Assembly (NCBI GenBank): GCA_963824705.1
Contig: CAWGQE010000003.1
Span: 124,001 to 188,000, forward strand
From: VRUE01 sp963824705
GTDB lineage: Bacteria; Actinomycetota; Thermoleophilia; Solirubrobacterales; 70-9
Direction: 5' to 3'
DNA: 64,000 nucleotides
Part shown: piece by piece, positions 43,027-51,622 of the stretch
Layout of the letters: each line of letters starts with the position of its first letter
Numbering within the stretch: position 1 is the first letter of the stretch
Notes under the pieces: model-generated
The model's database searches: none
Told to the model about the DNA's origin: nothing
Seen by the model: the letters and a program-made list of their open reading frames with translations, nothing else
Made by a program: the position numbers and the translations under genes

Positions 43027-43473
43027 ATGAAGCCGGTGACCGTTTCCACCGTCGTGGCCAGGCCTATAGCTGAGGTCTATGACTTCCTCGACGTGCTGGC
43101 GAACCACGAGAGCTTCACCGATCACGTGCTGATCAAGTGGAAGTTCTCCGGGCCGGCGCGTGGCGTCGGCGCCAAAGCGGAGGCCAAGGCGAACACGCCC
43201 GGCTCCCAAGACTGGACCGATTTCGAGGTCGTCGAGGCCAAGCCGCCGGTCAGGATCGTCGAGGAGGGGATCGGCAACGGCAGTAAGCGCCACACCCGCG
43301 GCACCTACCGGCTCGAGGAGCTGCCCGAGGGCAAGACGAAGATCTCCTTCGAGCTGGAGTGGTTGAAGACGGCACGGGCGGAACGGCTGATCCCGCCGAT
43401 GACCCGCGCCTTCCTGCATCGCGTCAACGCCAAATCGATGCGGCGCCTCGCCAAGCAGCTCTCGGCCGGCTGA
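43027..43473 (+). CDS. SRPBCC-superfamily (polyketide cyclase-like) protein
   Basis: The 148-residue protein has the helix-grip fold: opening strand VTVSTVVARPIAEVYDFLDV, a WTDFEVVEAKPPVRIVEEGI central sheet, and the long C-terminal helix AFLHRVNAKSMRRLAKQL. Such START-like proteins bind hydrophobic ligands in a deep pocket; stand-alone actinobacterial forms are mostly uncharacterised. Start ATG; no strong Shine-Dalgarno. It converges on the second NlpC/P60 paralogue. Confidence 0.85.
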   Translation: MKPVTVSTVVARPIAEVYDFLDVLANHESFTDHVLIKWKFSGPARGVGAKAEAKANTPGSQDWTDFEVVEAKPPVRIVEEGIGNGSKRHTRGTYRLEELPEGKTKISFELEWLKTARAERLIPPMTRAFLHRVNAKSMRRLAKQLSAG

Positions 43474-43485
43474 AGAGGTACCGGC

Positions 43486-44046
43486 TCAGAGGCCGGTCGG
43501 GTGGCGCGCCGCGAAGCCGCGGGGTTCGACCCGTTCGGTGTGCCAGCGCGGACCGCTCACGCCCGGCAGGTCGTCGCGGGTGTCGAAGCGCAGCCCGGCG
43601 ATGACCATGTAGACGTGCTCCTCGTTGGCGTAGACGGTGATCCAGCGACCGGTCCCGCCCAGGCCCCAGTAGGCCAGCTGCCCCGAGACCATCGTCGTTT
43701 CGAGCAGTCCAGCGCCGTGCAGGGCGAAGCCGACCGCGCCCGAGCAGTCGTAGCCGTGGGTCGTCCAGCTCAGATGGCCTCCGCCCCATACATAGGGCCT
43801 GCCGGCGATGTGGTTGGCGGCGGCGATCGCCTCCTTCACGGCGGGCGGCGCGTTCGGCGGCGGGACCGCCTGGCCGTCGACGAGGGTCGCTCCGCAGGTC
43901 GCGCTGGTCCTCGCCACCCCGGTCGAGGCCGGGATGCAGCTGTAGCCCCAGGGGACGGCCTGCCCGGAGGCGCTCGGCGCACCGATGGCGGCAACTGCGC
44001 CGGAGGCCAGCAGGGCGAGCATCGTCGCTTTCCGTTTCAGGCTCAA
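43486..44046 (-). CDS. Secreted NlpC/P60-like protein (paralogue 2)
   Basis: TTG 44046 gives 186 residues and a proper signal peptide (MSLKRKATMLALLASGAVAA); ATG 44022 would remove the basic n-region. The catalytic part is GRPYVWGGGHLSWTTHGYDC then SGAVGFALHG with the Cys, and EHVYMVIAGLRFD with the His. It aligns through its full catalytic half with the protein at 39886-40680 but lacks the Pro-rich linker and lipobox, so it is probably released rather than lipid-anchored. Spacing of 11 bases from the upstream flavoprotein gene suggests co-transcription. Confidence 0.7.
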   Translation of the reverse strand: MSLKRKATMLALLASGAVAAIGAPSASGQAVPWGYSCIPASTGVARTSATCGATLVDGQAVPPPNAPPAVKEAIAAANHIAGRPYVWGGGHLSWTTHGYDCSGAVGFALHGAGLLETTMVSGQLAYWGLGGTGRWITVYANEEHVYMVIAGLRFDTRDDLPGVSGPRWHTERVEPRGFAARHPTGL

Positions 44047-44057
44047 GGCTCGAAAGG

Positions 44058-45635
44058 CTACGCGGGCTCGGCCGAGAGGTGCTCGTGGACGAAGCGGACG
44101 ACCGTGGCGCCCTCGCCGACGGCGGTCGCGCAGCGCTTGATCGAGCCCGCGCGGACATCGCCGGCGGCATAGACCCCGGGAACGCTGGTCTCGAGCAAGC
44201 CTTTCGCGCCCGCTTCGGGGCCGGTGAGGACGAAGCCCTTGGGGTCGCGGGCGACCGTGTCGCCGAGCCACTCGGTGCAGGGGGAAGCGCCGAGGAAGAG
44301 GAAGAGGAAGGAGAGCGGCAGCTCCGCCCCGTCGGTGAGGGTGACGGCGTCGAGCTGTCCCGCCTCGCCGTGCAGCACGGCGATTTCGCTGCGGTCGCGC
44401 ACCGCCACGCCGTAGCGGTCGAGCTCCTCGATCAGGTAGCTGGACATCGTCTCGCTGAGGTCGGCGCGTCGGTGCAGGAGGGTGACCAGCGCCCCGCCGC
44501 GGGCCAGCCAGACGGCGGCCTGGGCGGCCGAGTTGCCACCGCCGACGACCCCGACCCGTTGGGCGCCGCAGAGGTGCGCCTCGGGCGGCCCGGCGGCGTA
44601 GAAGACGCTGACCCCCTCGTAGCTGTCGAGCCCGGCGACCGGCAAGCGGCGGTATTCGGCCCCGGTGGAGAGCAGCACCGCCCGCGCGACGATTTCGTTG
44701 CCTTCGTCGAGCTTGACCACGTGGTGACCGTTGCCGGTCTCCAGAGAGCGCGCGCGGTAGGGCGTCGCCGTGCGGGCGCGGAACTTGCGGGCCTGCGTGA
44801 CCGCCCGGCTGGTCAGCTCGGAGCCGCTGATGCCCGCCGGGAAGCCGAGGTAGTTCTCGATCCGCCGCGAGGTGCCCGCCTGGCCGCCGAGGACCGTGCT
44901 CTCGATCACCAGCGTGTCGAGGCCCTCGGAGGCGCCGTAGACCGCGGCGCCGAGACCTGCCGGCCCGCCACCGACGACGAGCAGGTCGACCTCCTCCCGC
45001 TGGGAGAGCTCCAGCCCGATCCCCAGTGCCCGCGAGAGCTCGCCGTTGCTCGGCCGCCGCAGCTCGTGACCGCCGGGAAGGCGGACCAGCGGCAGGGCAT
45101 CGGTGCCCGCTTCCTCGACCAGCGCAGCCGTCTCCACGCTCTCGGCCGGGTCGATCCAGGAGTTCGGGAGCCGCAGGCTCCTGGCGAAGTCGAGCAGGCG
45201 GCGGGTGTCCGCCGAGTCGCGTGGGCCGACGATCTCGATCCCGATTCCCTCGCGCTGCTGCAGCATTTCGCGGCGCTCGACGAACGCCGAGAGCAGCAGT
45301 TCGGAGAGCGAGCCGTCGTCGAAGAGCAGCTGCCGCAGGTCTTCGCGATCGACCGCGATGTAGCGCATCGGCTCGGTCACGACGGCGGTGAGGAAGACCG
45401 TCTGCCCGGAGAGCAGGTTCATCTCGCCGAGGAAGCCGGAGTCGCCGTGGCGGACGATCTCCGCCCCGGCGGCATCGGTCACCGCGACCTCACCTTCGAT
45501 TATCGCGACGAACGGGTAGCTTTCGTCGCCGATTTCGAACAGCTTCTCGCCGACCGCGGCGGTCAGCTCCTGGCCGTGTTCGGCCAGCGTCGCCAGTTGC
45601 GACTGCGAGAGCACGCGACTTGCCGGACCAGGCAC
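44058..45635 (-). CDS. Cyclic-nucleotide-binding domain fused to thioredoxin-reductase-like flavoprotein
   Basis: The 525-residue protein starts at GTG 45635. The first 130 residues form a cNMP-binding beta-roll (GEKLFEIGDESYPFVAIIEG, then GDSGFLGEMNLLSGQTVFLT). After a linker, from about 210, comes an FAD/NAD(P)H reductase: GGGPAGLGAAVYGASEGLDT, VLLSTGAEYRRLPVAG, VVGGGNSAAQAAVWLARGGA and AAGDVRAGSIKRC. The redox CxxC of true thioredoxin reductases is replaced (YAAGPPEAHLCG), so it cannot reduce thioredoxin in the usual way. Small-molecule or ferredoxin reduction gated by cAMP/cGMP is plausible. Confidence 0.85.
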   Translation of the reverse strand: MPGPASRVLSQSQLATLAEHGQELTAAVGEKLFEIGDESYPFVAIIEGEVAVTDAAGAEIVRHGDSGFLGEMNLLSGQTVFLTAVVTEPMRYIAVDREDLRQLLFDDGSLSELLLSAFVERREMLQQREGIGIEIVGPRDSADTRRLLDFARSLRLPNSWIDPAESVETAALVEEAGTDALPLVRLPGGHELRRPSNGELSRALGIGLELSQREEVDLLVVGGGPAGLGAAVYGASEGLDTLVIESTVLGGQAGTSRRIENYLGFPAGISGSELTSRAVTQARKFRARTATPYRARSLETGNGHHVVKLDEGNEIVARAVLLSTGAEYRRLPVAGLDSYEGVSVFYAAGPPEAHLCGAQRVGVVGGGNSAAQAAVWLARGGALVTLLHRRADLSETMSSYLIEELDRYGVAVRDRSEIAVLHGEAGQLDAVTLTDGAELPLSFLFLFLGASPCTEWLGDTVARDPKGFVLTGPEAGAKGLLETSVPGVYAAGDVRAGSIKRCATAVGEGATVVRFVHEHLSAEPA

Positions 45636-45673
45636 CCCGCCAAGGCTACCCACCTGCACGCGCGCGCTGTGCC

Positions 45674-47626
45674 TTATGAGGAGACGACGCAGTCGTCGCT
45701 GTCGGTCATCCCCCGCGGCTGCGTGCTCGGGAAGGCGTTTAGCAGGGCGTCGGCGATCAGCCTGCTGCGTGCCCTGTACCCGGGCGTGGTGAAGTGGATG
45801 CCGTCGGGGATGAACCAGGCGTCCTTGACGTCGCCGGCCCAGTTGTAGATGCGCATCTGCGGGTAGCGGTCGCACGCTTGGAGCAGCGCTTCGTCCCAGG
45901 CCCTCATGTTCTTCTCCTGGTAGGGCCCGTTGGCGACGAGCGACTTCACGTTCACCCACAGCACCGGTTCGTTGCCGATCGTGGACATCATGCTGTCGAT
46001 CCTGTCGGCGTAGGTGAACCTCGAGCCGACCGCGACGTCGGCGGCCTCGTTCGTCCCCAGCGCCAGCACCCAGCAACCTTCGAACCCTTCGTTCTTCCAC
46101 CCTTCGGCCACTTCCTGGGCGTTCGGTTCTTCCTCGAAGTTCTCGTAGATCGAGAGCGCCCCGGCGATCGCGAAGTGCTGCGTGCCGGCGCCGACCCGTG
46201 CGTACTGGGCGCTGATCTGCTGCTTGCGATCCGGCAGGTAGTTGTCGGAGACGAGCCCCTCCGAGGTCGAGTCGCCGATGTGGACGACGGCTTTGCAGGA
46301 GGTCGCCAGCGATGCCCGCCGCACGTTCTTCACCGTGACGGTCTTGGCGACGGGTTCGGCACCGATCGCGTTCGAGTCGCTCGAGACACCGACGCCCGCG
46401 AGGCCGACGATCGCGATCGTGAGGACGAGCGCGCCGGCGACGAGGCCGGCCCAACCCCACCGGGTCACTCGCTCGCGGCGCAATCCCCCCGCCTTCCACT
46501 GTGCCCACAGCCCGCCAAGCGCTCCGTGGCGGATGGGGTTCTCGACATAGCGCCAGGACAGCTCTGCGACGGCGAGGATCGCGGCGACTTGGAGGATCGC
46601 CCGCAGCAGGTCGGGACCGTGCGCGGCCCGGGGCGAGGTGAGGACGACGATCGGCAGGGTCCAGAGGTAGATGCCGTAGGAGCGTTCGCCGATCCAGCGC
46701 ATCGGTCTGCAGCCGATTACGGGACCGAGCCGCGAGGCCGGGTGGGCGAGCGAGGCGACGGCGAGGACCGAGCCGAGCCCGAGCACGGCGAACCCGCCGC
46801 GGTAGAGGAACGGCGAGAACTCGGTAGTGCGCCAGAACATCAGCCCGATCACGACCAGGCCTGCGACGCCGGCCGCCTCGATCGTCAATCGCGCCCGCGG
46901 GGCGATGCGCGCGTGCAGGCGGCGGCTCGGCCAGACCATCGCCAGCGCCGCGCCGATCAGCAGCTCGAGCGCCCGCGTGTCGGTCCCGTAGTAGACCCGC
47001 GACGGGTCGAGCGAGGGGTGGTAGAGAACCGCCATCAGGATGCCCGAGCAGAGCGCCGCGATCAGGGTGACCGCGGCGAGGCGGGGGCGGACGCCGGTCG
47101 TGTTCTTCAGCTCGGGGACGAAGCGCAGCCCGGCCATCAGCAGGAATGGCCAGAGGATGTAGAACTGCTCCTCCACCGAGAGCGTCCAGAGATGGTTCAG
47201 CGGCGAGGGCGGGGCGAAGCGTTCGAAGTAGGAGACGTGGTGGAAGATCAGCCACCAGTTGTTGACGTAGGCGACGGCGCTGAGCGCGGCGGCGCGGAAG
47301 TCGGGGGGCTGGTGCGGGCCGATGACCGTCACCCACGCCGTCACCACGATCAGCATCAGGAAGAGCGCCGGCAGCAGGCGGCGGGCGCGGGCCAGCCAGA
47401 ACGACTTCAGCTTCATCCCGCCCTTGTTCACCTGGTCGAGCAGGATGTCGGTGATCAGGTAGCCGCTGAGGGTGAAAAACACACCCACCCCGAGCAGCCC
47501 GCCTTCCGCCCAGTTGAATTTGAGGTGGTACAGCATCACCCCGATCACGGCGATCGCGCGCAGCCCGTCGAGGCCGGGCATGTAGCGCCGCCCCTGCTTG
47601 ACCGGTTCGGGCATGGAGCAGACCAT
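45674..47626 (-). CDS. Acyltransferase-3 (OafA/YrhL) with C-terminal SGNH domain
   Basis: The 650-residue protein has ten helices in the N-terminal 400 residues, with the acyltransferase-3 signature YMPGLDGLRAIAVIGVMLYH, then GVGVFFTLSGYLITDILL, and HLWTLSVEEQFYILWP. The periplasmic C-terminal part (about 430-650) has an SGNH-like core: HIGDSTSEG, ALGTNEAADV and DGIHFTTPGYRARS. Together these modify cell-surface polysaccharides with acyl groups, as in O-acetylation of LPS, peptidoglycan or capsule. ATG 47626; an alternative Met is four codons later. Divergent from ohr with a 38-base gap. Confidence 0.88.
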   Translation of the reverse strand: MVCSMPEPVKQGRRYMPGLDGLRAIAVIGVMLYHLKFNWAEGGLLGVGVFFTLSGYLITDILLDQVNKGGMKLKSFWLARARRLLPALFLMLIVVTAWVTVIGPHQPPDFRAAALSAVAYVNNWWLIFHHVSYFERFAPPSPLNHLWTLSVEEQFYILWPFLLMAGLRFVPELKNTTGVRPRLAAVTLIAALCSGILMAVLYHPSLDPSRVYYGTDTRALELLIGAALAMVWPSRRLHARIAPRARLTIEAAGVAGLVVIGLMFWRTTEFSPFLYRGGFAVLGLGSVLAVASLAHPASRLGPVIGCRPMRWIGERSYGIYLWTLPIVVLTSPRAAHGPDLLRAILQVAAILAVAELSWRYVENPIRHGALGGLWAQWKAGGLRRERVTRWGWAGLVAGALVLTIAIVGLAGVGVSSDSNAIGAEPVAKTVTVKNVRRASLATSCKAVVHIGDSTSEGLVSDNYLPDRKQQISAQYARVGAGTQHFAIAGALSIYENFEEEPNAQEVAEGWKNEGFEGCWVLALGTNEAADVAVGSRFTYADRIDSMMSTIGNEPVLWVNVKSLVANGPYQEKNMRAWDEALLQACDRYPQMRIYNWAGDVKDAWFIPDGIHFTTPGYRARSRLIADALLNAFPSTQPRGMTDSDDCVVSS

Positions 47627-47664
47627 TGCAAGTAACGACGAGGTCGAGCAAATAAACTTGTCGT

Positions 47665-48093
47665 ATGGGCAAGGTCCTGTACACCTCCGAAGCTCATGTG
47701 ACCGGCGGCAGGATTGCCGGCCACGGTCGCACCTCCGACGGTGCCCTGGAGGTCGATCTGCGCACTCCGACCGAGATGGGTGGCGAGGGCGGTGGGACCA
47801 ACCCCGAGCAGCTCTTCGCCGTCGGCTACGCCGCCTGCTTCGAGAGCGCTCTCGGCGCGGTCGCCCGCCGCATGAAGCTCGATCCCGGCGACGTCGAGAT
47901 CGACTCCAAGGTGATGCTGGTGACCGGCGAGGAACGCAGCTTCACGATCGCGGTCGAGTTGGCGGTGACGCTTCCCTCAGTTGAGGGCGCGGTCGAGCTG
48001 GTCCGCGCCGCACACAAGGTCTGCCCCTACTCGAACGCGACCAGGGGCAACATCGACGTGACGCTTACCGCCAACGGCGCCCGGGTCGAGTAA
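47665..48093 (+). CDS. ohr: Organic hydroperoxide resistance protein (Ohr/OsmC)
   Basis: The 142-residue protein carries both reactive cysteines in their family context: YAACFESALGAV and VCPYSNATRGNI. It opens KVLYTSEAHVTGGRIAGHGR then LRTPTEMGGEGGGTNPEQLF, typical of the Ohr subgroup. It detoxifies organic and lipid peroxides using lipoamide or other thiols. No MarR-type OhrR gene is next to it. It stands alone between divergent and co-directional genes. Confidence 0.93.
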   Translation: MGKVLYTSEAHVTGGRIAGHGRTSDGALEVDLRTPTEMGGEGGGTNPEQLFAVGYAACFESALGAVARRMKLDPGDVEIDSKVMLVTGEERSFTIAVELAVTLPSVEGAVELVRAAHKVCPYSNATRGNIDVTLTANGARVE

Positions 48094-48144
48094 ACGCGCC
48101 GGTCAGGGCGTTAGTGCGAGTATCCGCGCGGCTCGCGCCACACG

Positions 48145-48717
48145 ATGGAGGCCCACAAATCATATGAGCGCTTCGAGCAGGGGCATCAGGTAGCGGCCGG
48201 CGAGGAAAGTCACCTCGGGCCGCACTACGGGCGCAACGTGGCGATGATCGTCGCCCTCATGGCGGCCTTCCTCGCCGTCGCCGTGTTCCTCTCCAACGAG
48301 GCGGTGAAGGAGGTCATCACCGGCGAGACCCACCGCGCCGACGCCTCCGCGCAACTGGAGAGCAACCGGGTCAAGATCGACATCGCCAGAGGCAACTCGG
48401 TGCTGCTGCGGACCCTCGCCGCCGGCAGTCCCCAGCAGCGCCAGGCGGCGATTGCGGCCGATCGGCACGAGGCCCGCGTGGTCGAGGAGCTGGCCCCGAT
48501 CGACAGCCACCTCAGCGCTCAGATCCAGAGCCACGAGCACCACACCGACGATGCCAACAGCCAGCACGTCCTCTACGAGCTGGCCGAGGTCGGCCTCCAG
48601 GTCGGCATCGTCCTCGCCTCGGTCTCGATCATCGCCCGCCGCCGCTGGCTGCTCGGCGTGGGCGGCGCAGCCGCAACCGCCGGCGTCGTCCTGCTCCTGA
48701 CCGGTCTGCTCGTCTAG
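48145..48717 (+). CDS. DUF4337 membrane protein
   Basis: The 190-residue protein has one helix near the N-terminus (VAMIVALMAAFLAVAVFL), a charged coiled-coil middle (HRADASAQLESNRVKIDIAR), and two C-terminal helices (LYELAEVGLQVGIVLASVSI, WLLGVGGAAATAGVVLLLTG). This architecture matches DUF4337, a family of unknown function in proteobacteria and actinobacteria. The ends converge and overlap the desaturase gene by 4 bases. Confidence 0.75.
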   Translation: MEAHKSYERFEQGHQVAAGEESHLGPHYGRNVAMIVALMAAFLAVAVFLSNEAVKEVITGETHRADASAQLESNRVKIDIARGNSVLLRTLAAGSPQQRQAAIAADRHEARVVEELAPIDSHLSAQIQSHEHHTDDANSQHVLYELAEVGLQVGIVLASVSIIARRRWLLGVGGAAATAGVVLLLTGLLV

Positions 48718-49970
48718 GCCGAACCTGCCGCCGGCGCTCGGTATGGGCCCGGCTTCGGACGCTGTGTGCCGCCGGGCAGCGCCAGCCGCAGAATCGTCCG
48801 CTGCACCATTCCCAGCTGCTGCAGGAACGGTCCGCTGTTGTAGGGCAGCCCGTAGCGCTCGCAGATGTCCTTGACCTGCGGCGCGATCTCGGCGTAGCGG
48901 GTGCTCGGCAGGTCGGGGAACAGGTGGTGCTCGACCTGGTAGCCGAGGTTGCCGCTGGCGACGTGGAAGAGCGGCCCTCCCTCGATGTTGGCGGCGCCCG
49001 TCAGCTGGCGGACGTACCAGCCGCCGCGGCTCTCGTCCTCGACTTCCTCGGGACCGAAGGTGTAGGTCTGGTCGGGGAAGTGCCCGCAGAAGATGATCGA
49101 GTAGGACCAGACGTTGCGGACCAGGTTCGCCGTCGCGTCAGCCCCCGCCGTCGAGCGGAACGCCTGGCGGCCTCCGGCGAGGGCGTGTTGCAGGGCGTTA
49201 GCCAGGCCACCACGCCGACGCCGTCCACGCGACCGTCGACCCTTACCGCCACGCGCCTCGATCGCAACGTCGAGCGCGGCCGTCGCCAGCCCGCTGAGCA
49301 GCGGCCAGGCGATGTAGTCCTTGACGACCTGGCTCTTCGCCTTTTCGCGAATCCCGCCCAGCTCGCGCTTGATCTGGGCCTTGGACTTCTCGCCCTTGCG
49401 GATCGCTTCGAAGTCGAGGTCGTGCACGGCGACGCCCCACTCGAAGAACGCCATCAGCAGCAGGTTGTAGAGCGGCTGGAAGAGGTAGACGGGGTGCCAC
49501 TTCTGCAGCGGATCGATCCGCATGATCTCGTAGCCGAGGTCCTTGTCCTTGCCGCGGATGTTGGTGAAGGTGTGGTGCACGTAGTTGTGCGAGTGCTTCC
49601 ACGCCTCCGCGGTCGAGGCGGTGTCCCAGTCCCAGGTCGAGGAGTGGATGCGGGGGTCGTTCATCCAGTCCCACTGCCCGTGCAGGACGTTGTGGCCGAT
49701 CTCCATGTTCTCGAGGATCTTCGCCGCAGAGAGCGCCGCCGTTCCGGCCAGCTTGGCCGGCCGGTAGCGGGAGGCGAGCAGCAACAACCGCGAGATCACC
49801 GCGAGCCGACGGTGCATCGCGATCATGCTCTCGATGTAGCGGCGATCACGCTCGCCGAGATCGGCGCGGACCCGGTCCCGGATCGCGTCGAACTCGCGGC
49901 CCAGTGCGTCTATCTGCTCGGAGGAGAGCCCGGCCAGCGGGCTCTCGACCTCCATTGCCGTCGTCGTCAT
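48714..49970 (-). CDS. Membrane fatty-acid desaturase with Arg/Gly-rich insert
   Basis: The 418-residue non-haem di-iron desaturase has histidine boxes EIGHNVLHGQWD, HSHNYVHHTFTN and YQVEHHLFPDLP, as in mycobacterial DesA3-type acyl-lipid or stearoyl-CoA desaturases. At about residues 227-274 an unusual stretch (EARGGKGRRSRGRRRRGGLA and following) interrupts a loop where I expect a short direct link to TANLVRNVWSY. The gene follows the ferredoxin-reductase gene by 19 bases, forming an electron donor/acceptor operon comparable to Rv3230c-Rv3229c. It introduces double bonds into membrane lipids. Confidence 0.88.
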   Translation of the reverse strand: MTTTAMEVESPLAGLSSEQIDALGREFDAIRDRVRADLGERDRRYIESMIAMHRRLAVISRLLLLASRYRPAKLAGTAALSAAKILENMEIGHNVLHGQWDWMNDPRIHSSTWDWDTASTAEAWKHSHNYVHHTFTNIRGKDKDLGYEIMRIDPLQKWHPVYLFQPLYNLLLMAFFEWGVAVHDLDFEAIRKGEKSKAQIKRELGGIREKAKSQVVKDYIAWPLLSGLATAALDVAIEARGGKGRRSRGRRRRGGLANALQHALAGGRQAFRSTAGADATANLVRNVWSYSIIFCGHFPDQTYTFGPEEVEDESRGGWYVRQLTGAANIEGGPLFHVASGNLGYQVEHHLFPDLPSTRYAEIAPQVKDICERYGLPYNSGPFLQQLGMVQRTILRLALPGGTQRPKPGPYRAPAAGSA

Positions 49971-49989
49971 CGTTCCCTTTCGTCGGTTC

Positions 49990-51087
49990 TCAAAGTGCGA
50001 TCTCGATCGGCCCCTCGGGGGCGTTCACGCAAGTGCGGACCATCTCTCCCTCGCTGCCGTGGACCTTGCCCGTGCGCAGGTCCCGCACCCTGCCGGAGCG
50101 GAGCTCCCCGACGCAGGTGTGGCAGATGCCCATCCGGCAGCCGAAGGGCAGGGTTGCCCCGGCCTCCTCGCCGGCCGCGAGGATCGGAGTCGCGCCATCG
50201 CATCCTGCCTCTACCCGGCTCTTGGAGAAGCGAATCGGCCCACCCTCGCCACCACCCGGTTCGCCGCCGATCGTCGGCTGGAAGCGCTCCAGCTCGAGCA
50301 TCCGGGGGTCGCCCTCTGCTTCCCAGTGCTGGATGAGCGCGTCGAGCATCTCGGCCGGCCCGGAGATGAAGGCGTGGCGCTCTCGCCAGTCGGGACAGAG
50401 CTGGTCGAGGTCGGCGGGGGAGACGCGGCCCTGCTCGGCGGTGAGGCGGAGCCGCAGGTCGAAGCCCTCGTGGGCATCGCCGATCGCGCGCAGGCGGTCG
50501 CCGAAGATCACCCCGTCGGCGGTCCGCGCGGAGTGGATGTGGACGACGTCGCCGACTTCGTCGCTGTGGTGAAGGCTGCTCAACATGCTCATGATCGGCG
50601 TGATGCCGCTGCCGGCGCTGATGAAGAGCAGCCTCTCGGGGGCGGGGTCGGGGAGCACGAAGGTCCCTTCGACGCCGCCCAGGCGGACGATTTCCCCGGG
50701 CTTCGCGTCGCGGACCAGGTAGGGCGAGACCACGCCTGCCTCGACCAGCTTTGGGGTGATGCTGATGCAGCCGTCGGCCCGTCCGGGGTCGGAGGTGAGC
50801 GAGTAGGCGCGCCAGTGGTGGATCCCGTCAACGACGACTCCGATCCGCAGGTACTGCCCCGGGCGGTGCCCCGTCCACTCGAAGCCGGGGCGGATCAGCA
50901 CGGTCGCCGCTTCGGTGGTCTCCGCTTCGATCCGCTCGATCCGGCCACGCAGTTCCCGCGTCGACCAGAGCGGGTTGATCAGTTCCAGATAGTCGTCTGG
51001 GAGCAGGGGGGTGAACAGCGAGCGGACCGCGCGGAGAGCCCGCTGCCGCAGCTCGGGGACCTGCGGGGTAGCGCCTCGCTCAGCCAT
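49990..51087 (-). CDS. Ferredoxin reductase with C-terminal 2Fe-2S domain (desaturase partner)
   Basis: The 365-residue protein has an FAD domain with RAYSLTSDPGRADGCISITP, an NADPH domain with LFISAGSGITPIMSMLSSLH and FISGPAEMLDAL, and a C-terminal plant-type 2Fe-2S ferredoxin with CRMGICHTCVGELRSGRVRD and a distal Cys (VRTCVN). It transfers electrons from NAD(P)H to the adjacent desaturase, as Rv3230c does for DesA3. It leads the operon; a GTGTG-N7-CACAC dyad lies 36 bases upstream of its ATG. Confidence 0.9.
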   Translation of the reverse strand: MAERGATPQVPELRQRALRAVRSLFTPLLPDDYLELINPLWSTRELRGRIERIEAETTEAATVLIRPGFEWTGHRPGQYLRIGVVVDGIHHWRAYSLTSDPGRADGCISITPKLVEAGVVSPYLVRDAKPGEIVRLGGVEGTFVLPDPAPERLLFISAGSGITPIMSMLSSLHHSDEVGDVVHIHSARTADGVIFGDRLRAIGDAHEGFDLRLRLTAEQGRVSPADLDQLCPDWRERHAFISGPAEMLDALIQHWEAEGDPRMLELERFQPTIGGEPGGGEGGPIRFSKSRVEAGCDGATPILAAGEEAGATLPFGCRMGICHTCVGELRSGRVRDLRTGKVHGSEGEMVRTCVNAPEGPIEIAL

Positions 51088-51122
51088 CCTGGCGAACTAT
51101 GACATGGATCGATGTAATGATT

Positions 51123-51139
51123 GTGTGTCTAGCGCACAC
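51123..51139. promoter_or_regulatory. GTGTG-N7-CACAC dyad in divergent promoter region
   Basis: It lies between the ferredoxin-reductase/desaturase operon and the divergent GFA gene. Arms are only 5 bp, so it is a weak operator candidate for lipid- or temperature-dependent control. Confidence 0.3.
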
Positions 51140-51178
51140 TTCGTCGCTATGGCGAGAAGCGCCGGGTAGTGTTCGGGT

Positions 51179-51622
51179 ATGGGAGATCCCAAGCTGCCGC
51201 TGACCGGAGGGTGCATGTGCGGGGGCGTGCGCTTCGAGGTGTCCGAGTCGCTGCTCGGCGCTCTCTACTGCCATTGCAAGCGCTGCCAGCGCCGCACGGG
51301 GACCGGCTTTTCGGTCACCGCCTTTGCTGCCCCCGGTTCCTACCGCACCGTTTCCGGCGAGGACCTCATCCGCTCCTGGGACCCCGGCAACGGCGGCTGG
51401 ATCAAGTCCTTCTGCCGGGAGTGCGGCAGCCAGATCTCGACCACCAACCCCGCGGACGCAGCTTTTGTCGCTGTCCGCATGGGCGCTCTCGACGAGGACC
51501 CCGGCATCCGCCCAAGCGTCCATCAGTTCGTCCCCTCCGCCGCACCCTGGGCGCCGGTGCCGGACGACGGCCTGCCGCGCTTCCCCGAACGGTTTGGCGC
51601 CACGCCCCCCGAACCTGCCTAG
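51179..51622 (+). CDS. GFA/CENP-V domain zinc protein
   Basis: The 147-residue protein shows the GFA zinc-binding pattern: GGCMCGGVRFEV, YCHCKRCQRRTGTGFS and FCRECGSQISTTN. Family founder Gfa catalyses glutathione-formaldehyde adduct formation, but most members are uncharacterised; actinobacteria usually lack glutathione, so another thiol or substrate is likely. Start ATG, with no Shine-Dalgarno seen. Its 3' end overlaps the convergent reductase gene by 4 bases. Confidence 0.88.
   Translation: MGDPKLPLTGGCMCGGVRFEVSESLLGALYCHCKRCQRRTGTGFSVTAFAAPGSYRTVSGEDLIRSWDPGNGGWIKSFCRECGSQISTTNPADAAFVAVRMGALDEDPGIRPSVHQFVPSAAPWAPVPDDGLPRFPERFGATPPEPA

Noticed and set aside
45794..47635. A 613-codon plus-strand frame
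   Set aside because: Antisense of the acyltransferase; Asp/Arg/Gln-rich with no domain or signal.
45636..47684. N-terminal extension of the flavoprotein frame over the acyltransferase gene
   Set aside because: It is out of frame with the real acyltransferase and Arg/Pro-rich; the flavoprotein homology begins at about 45635.
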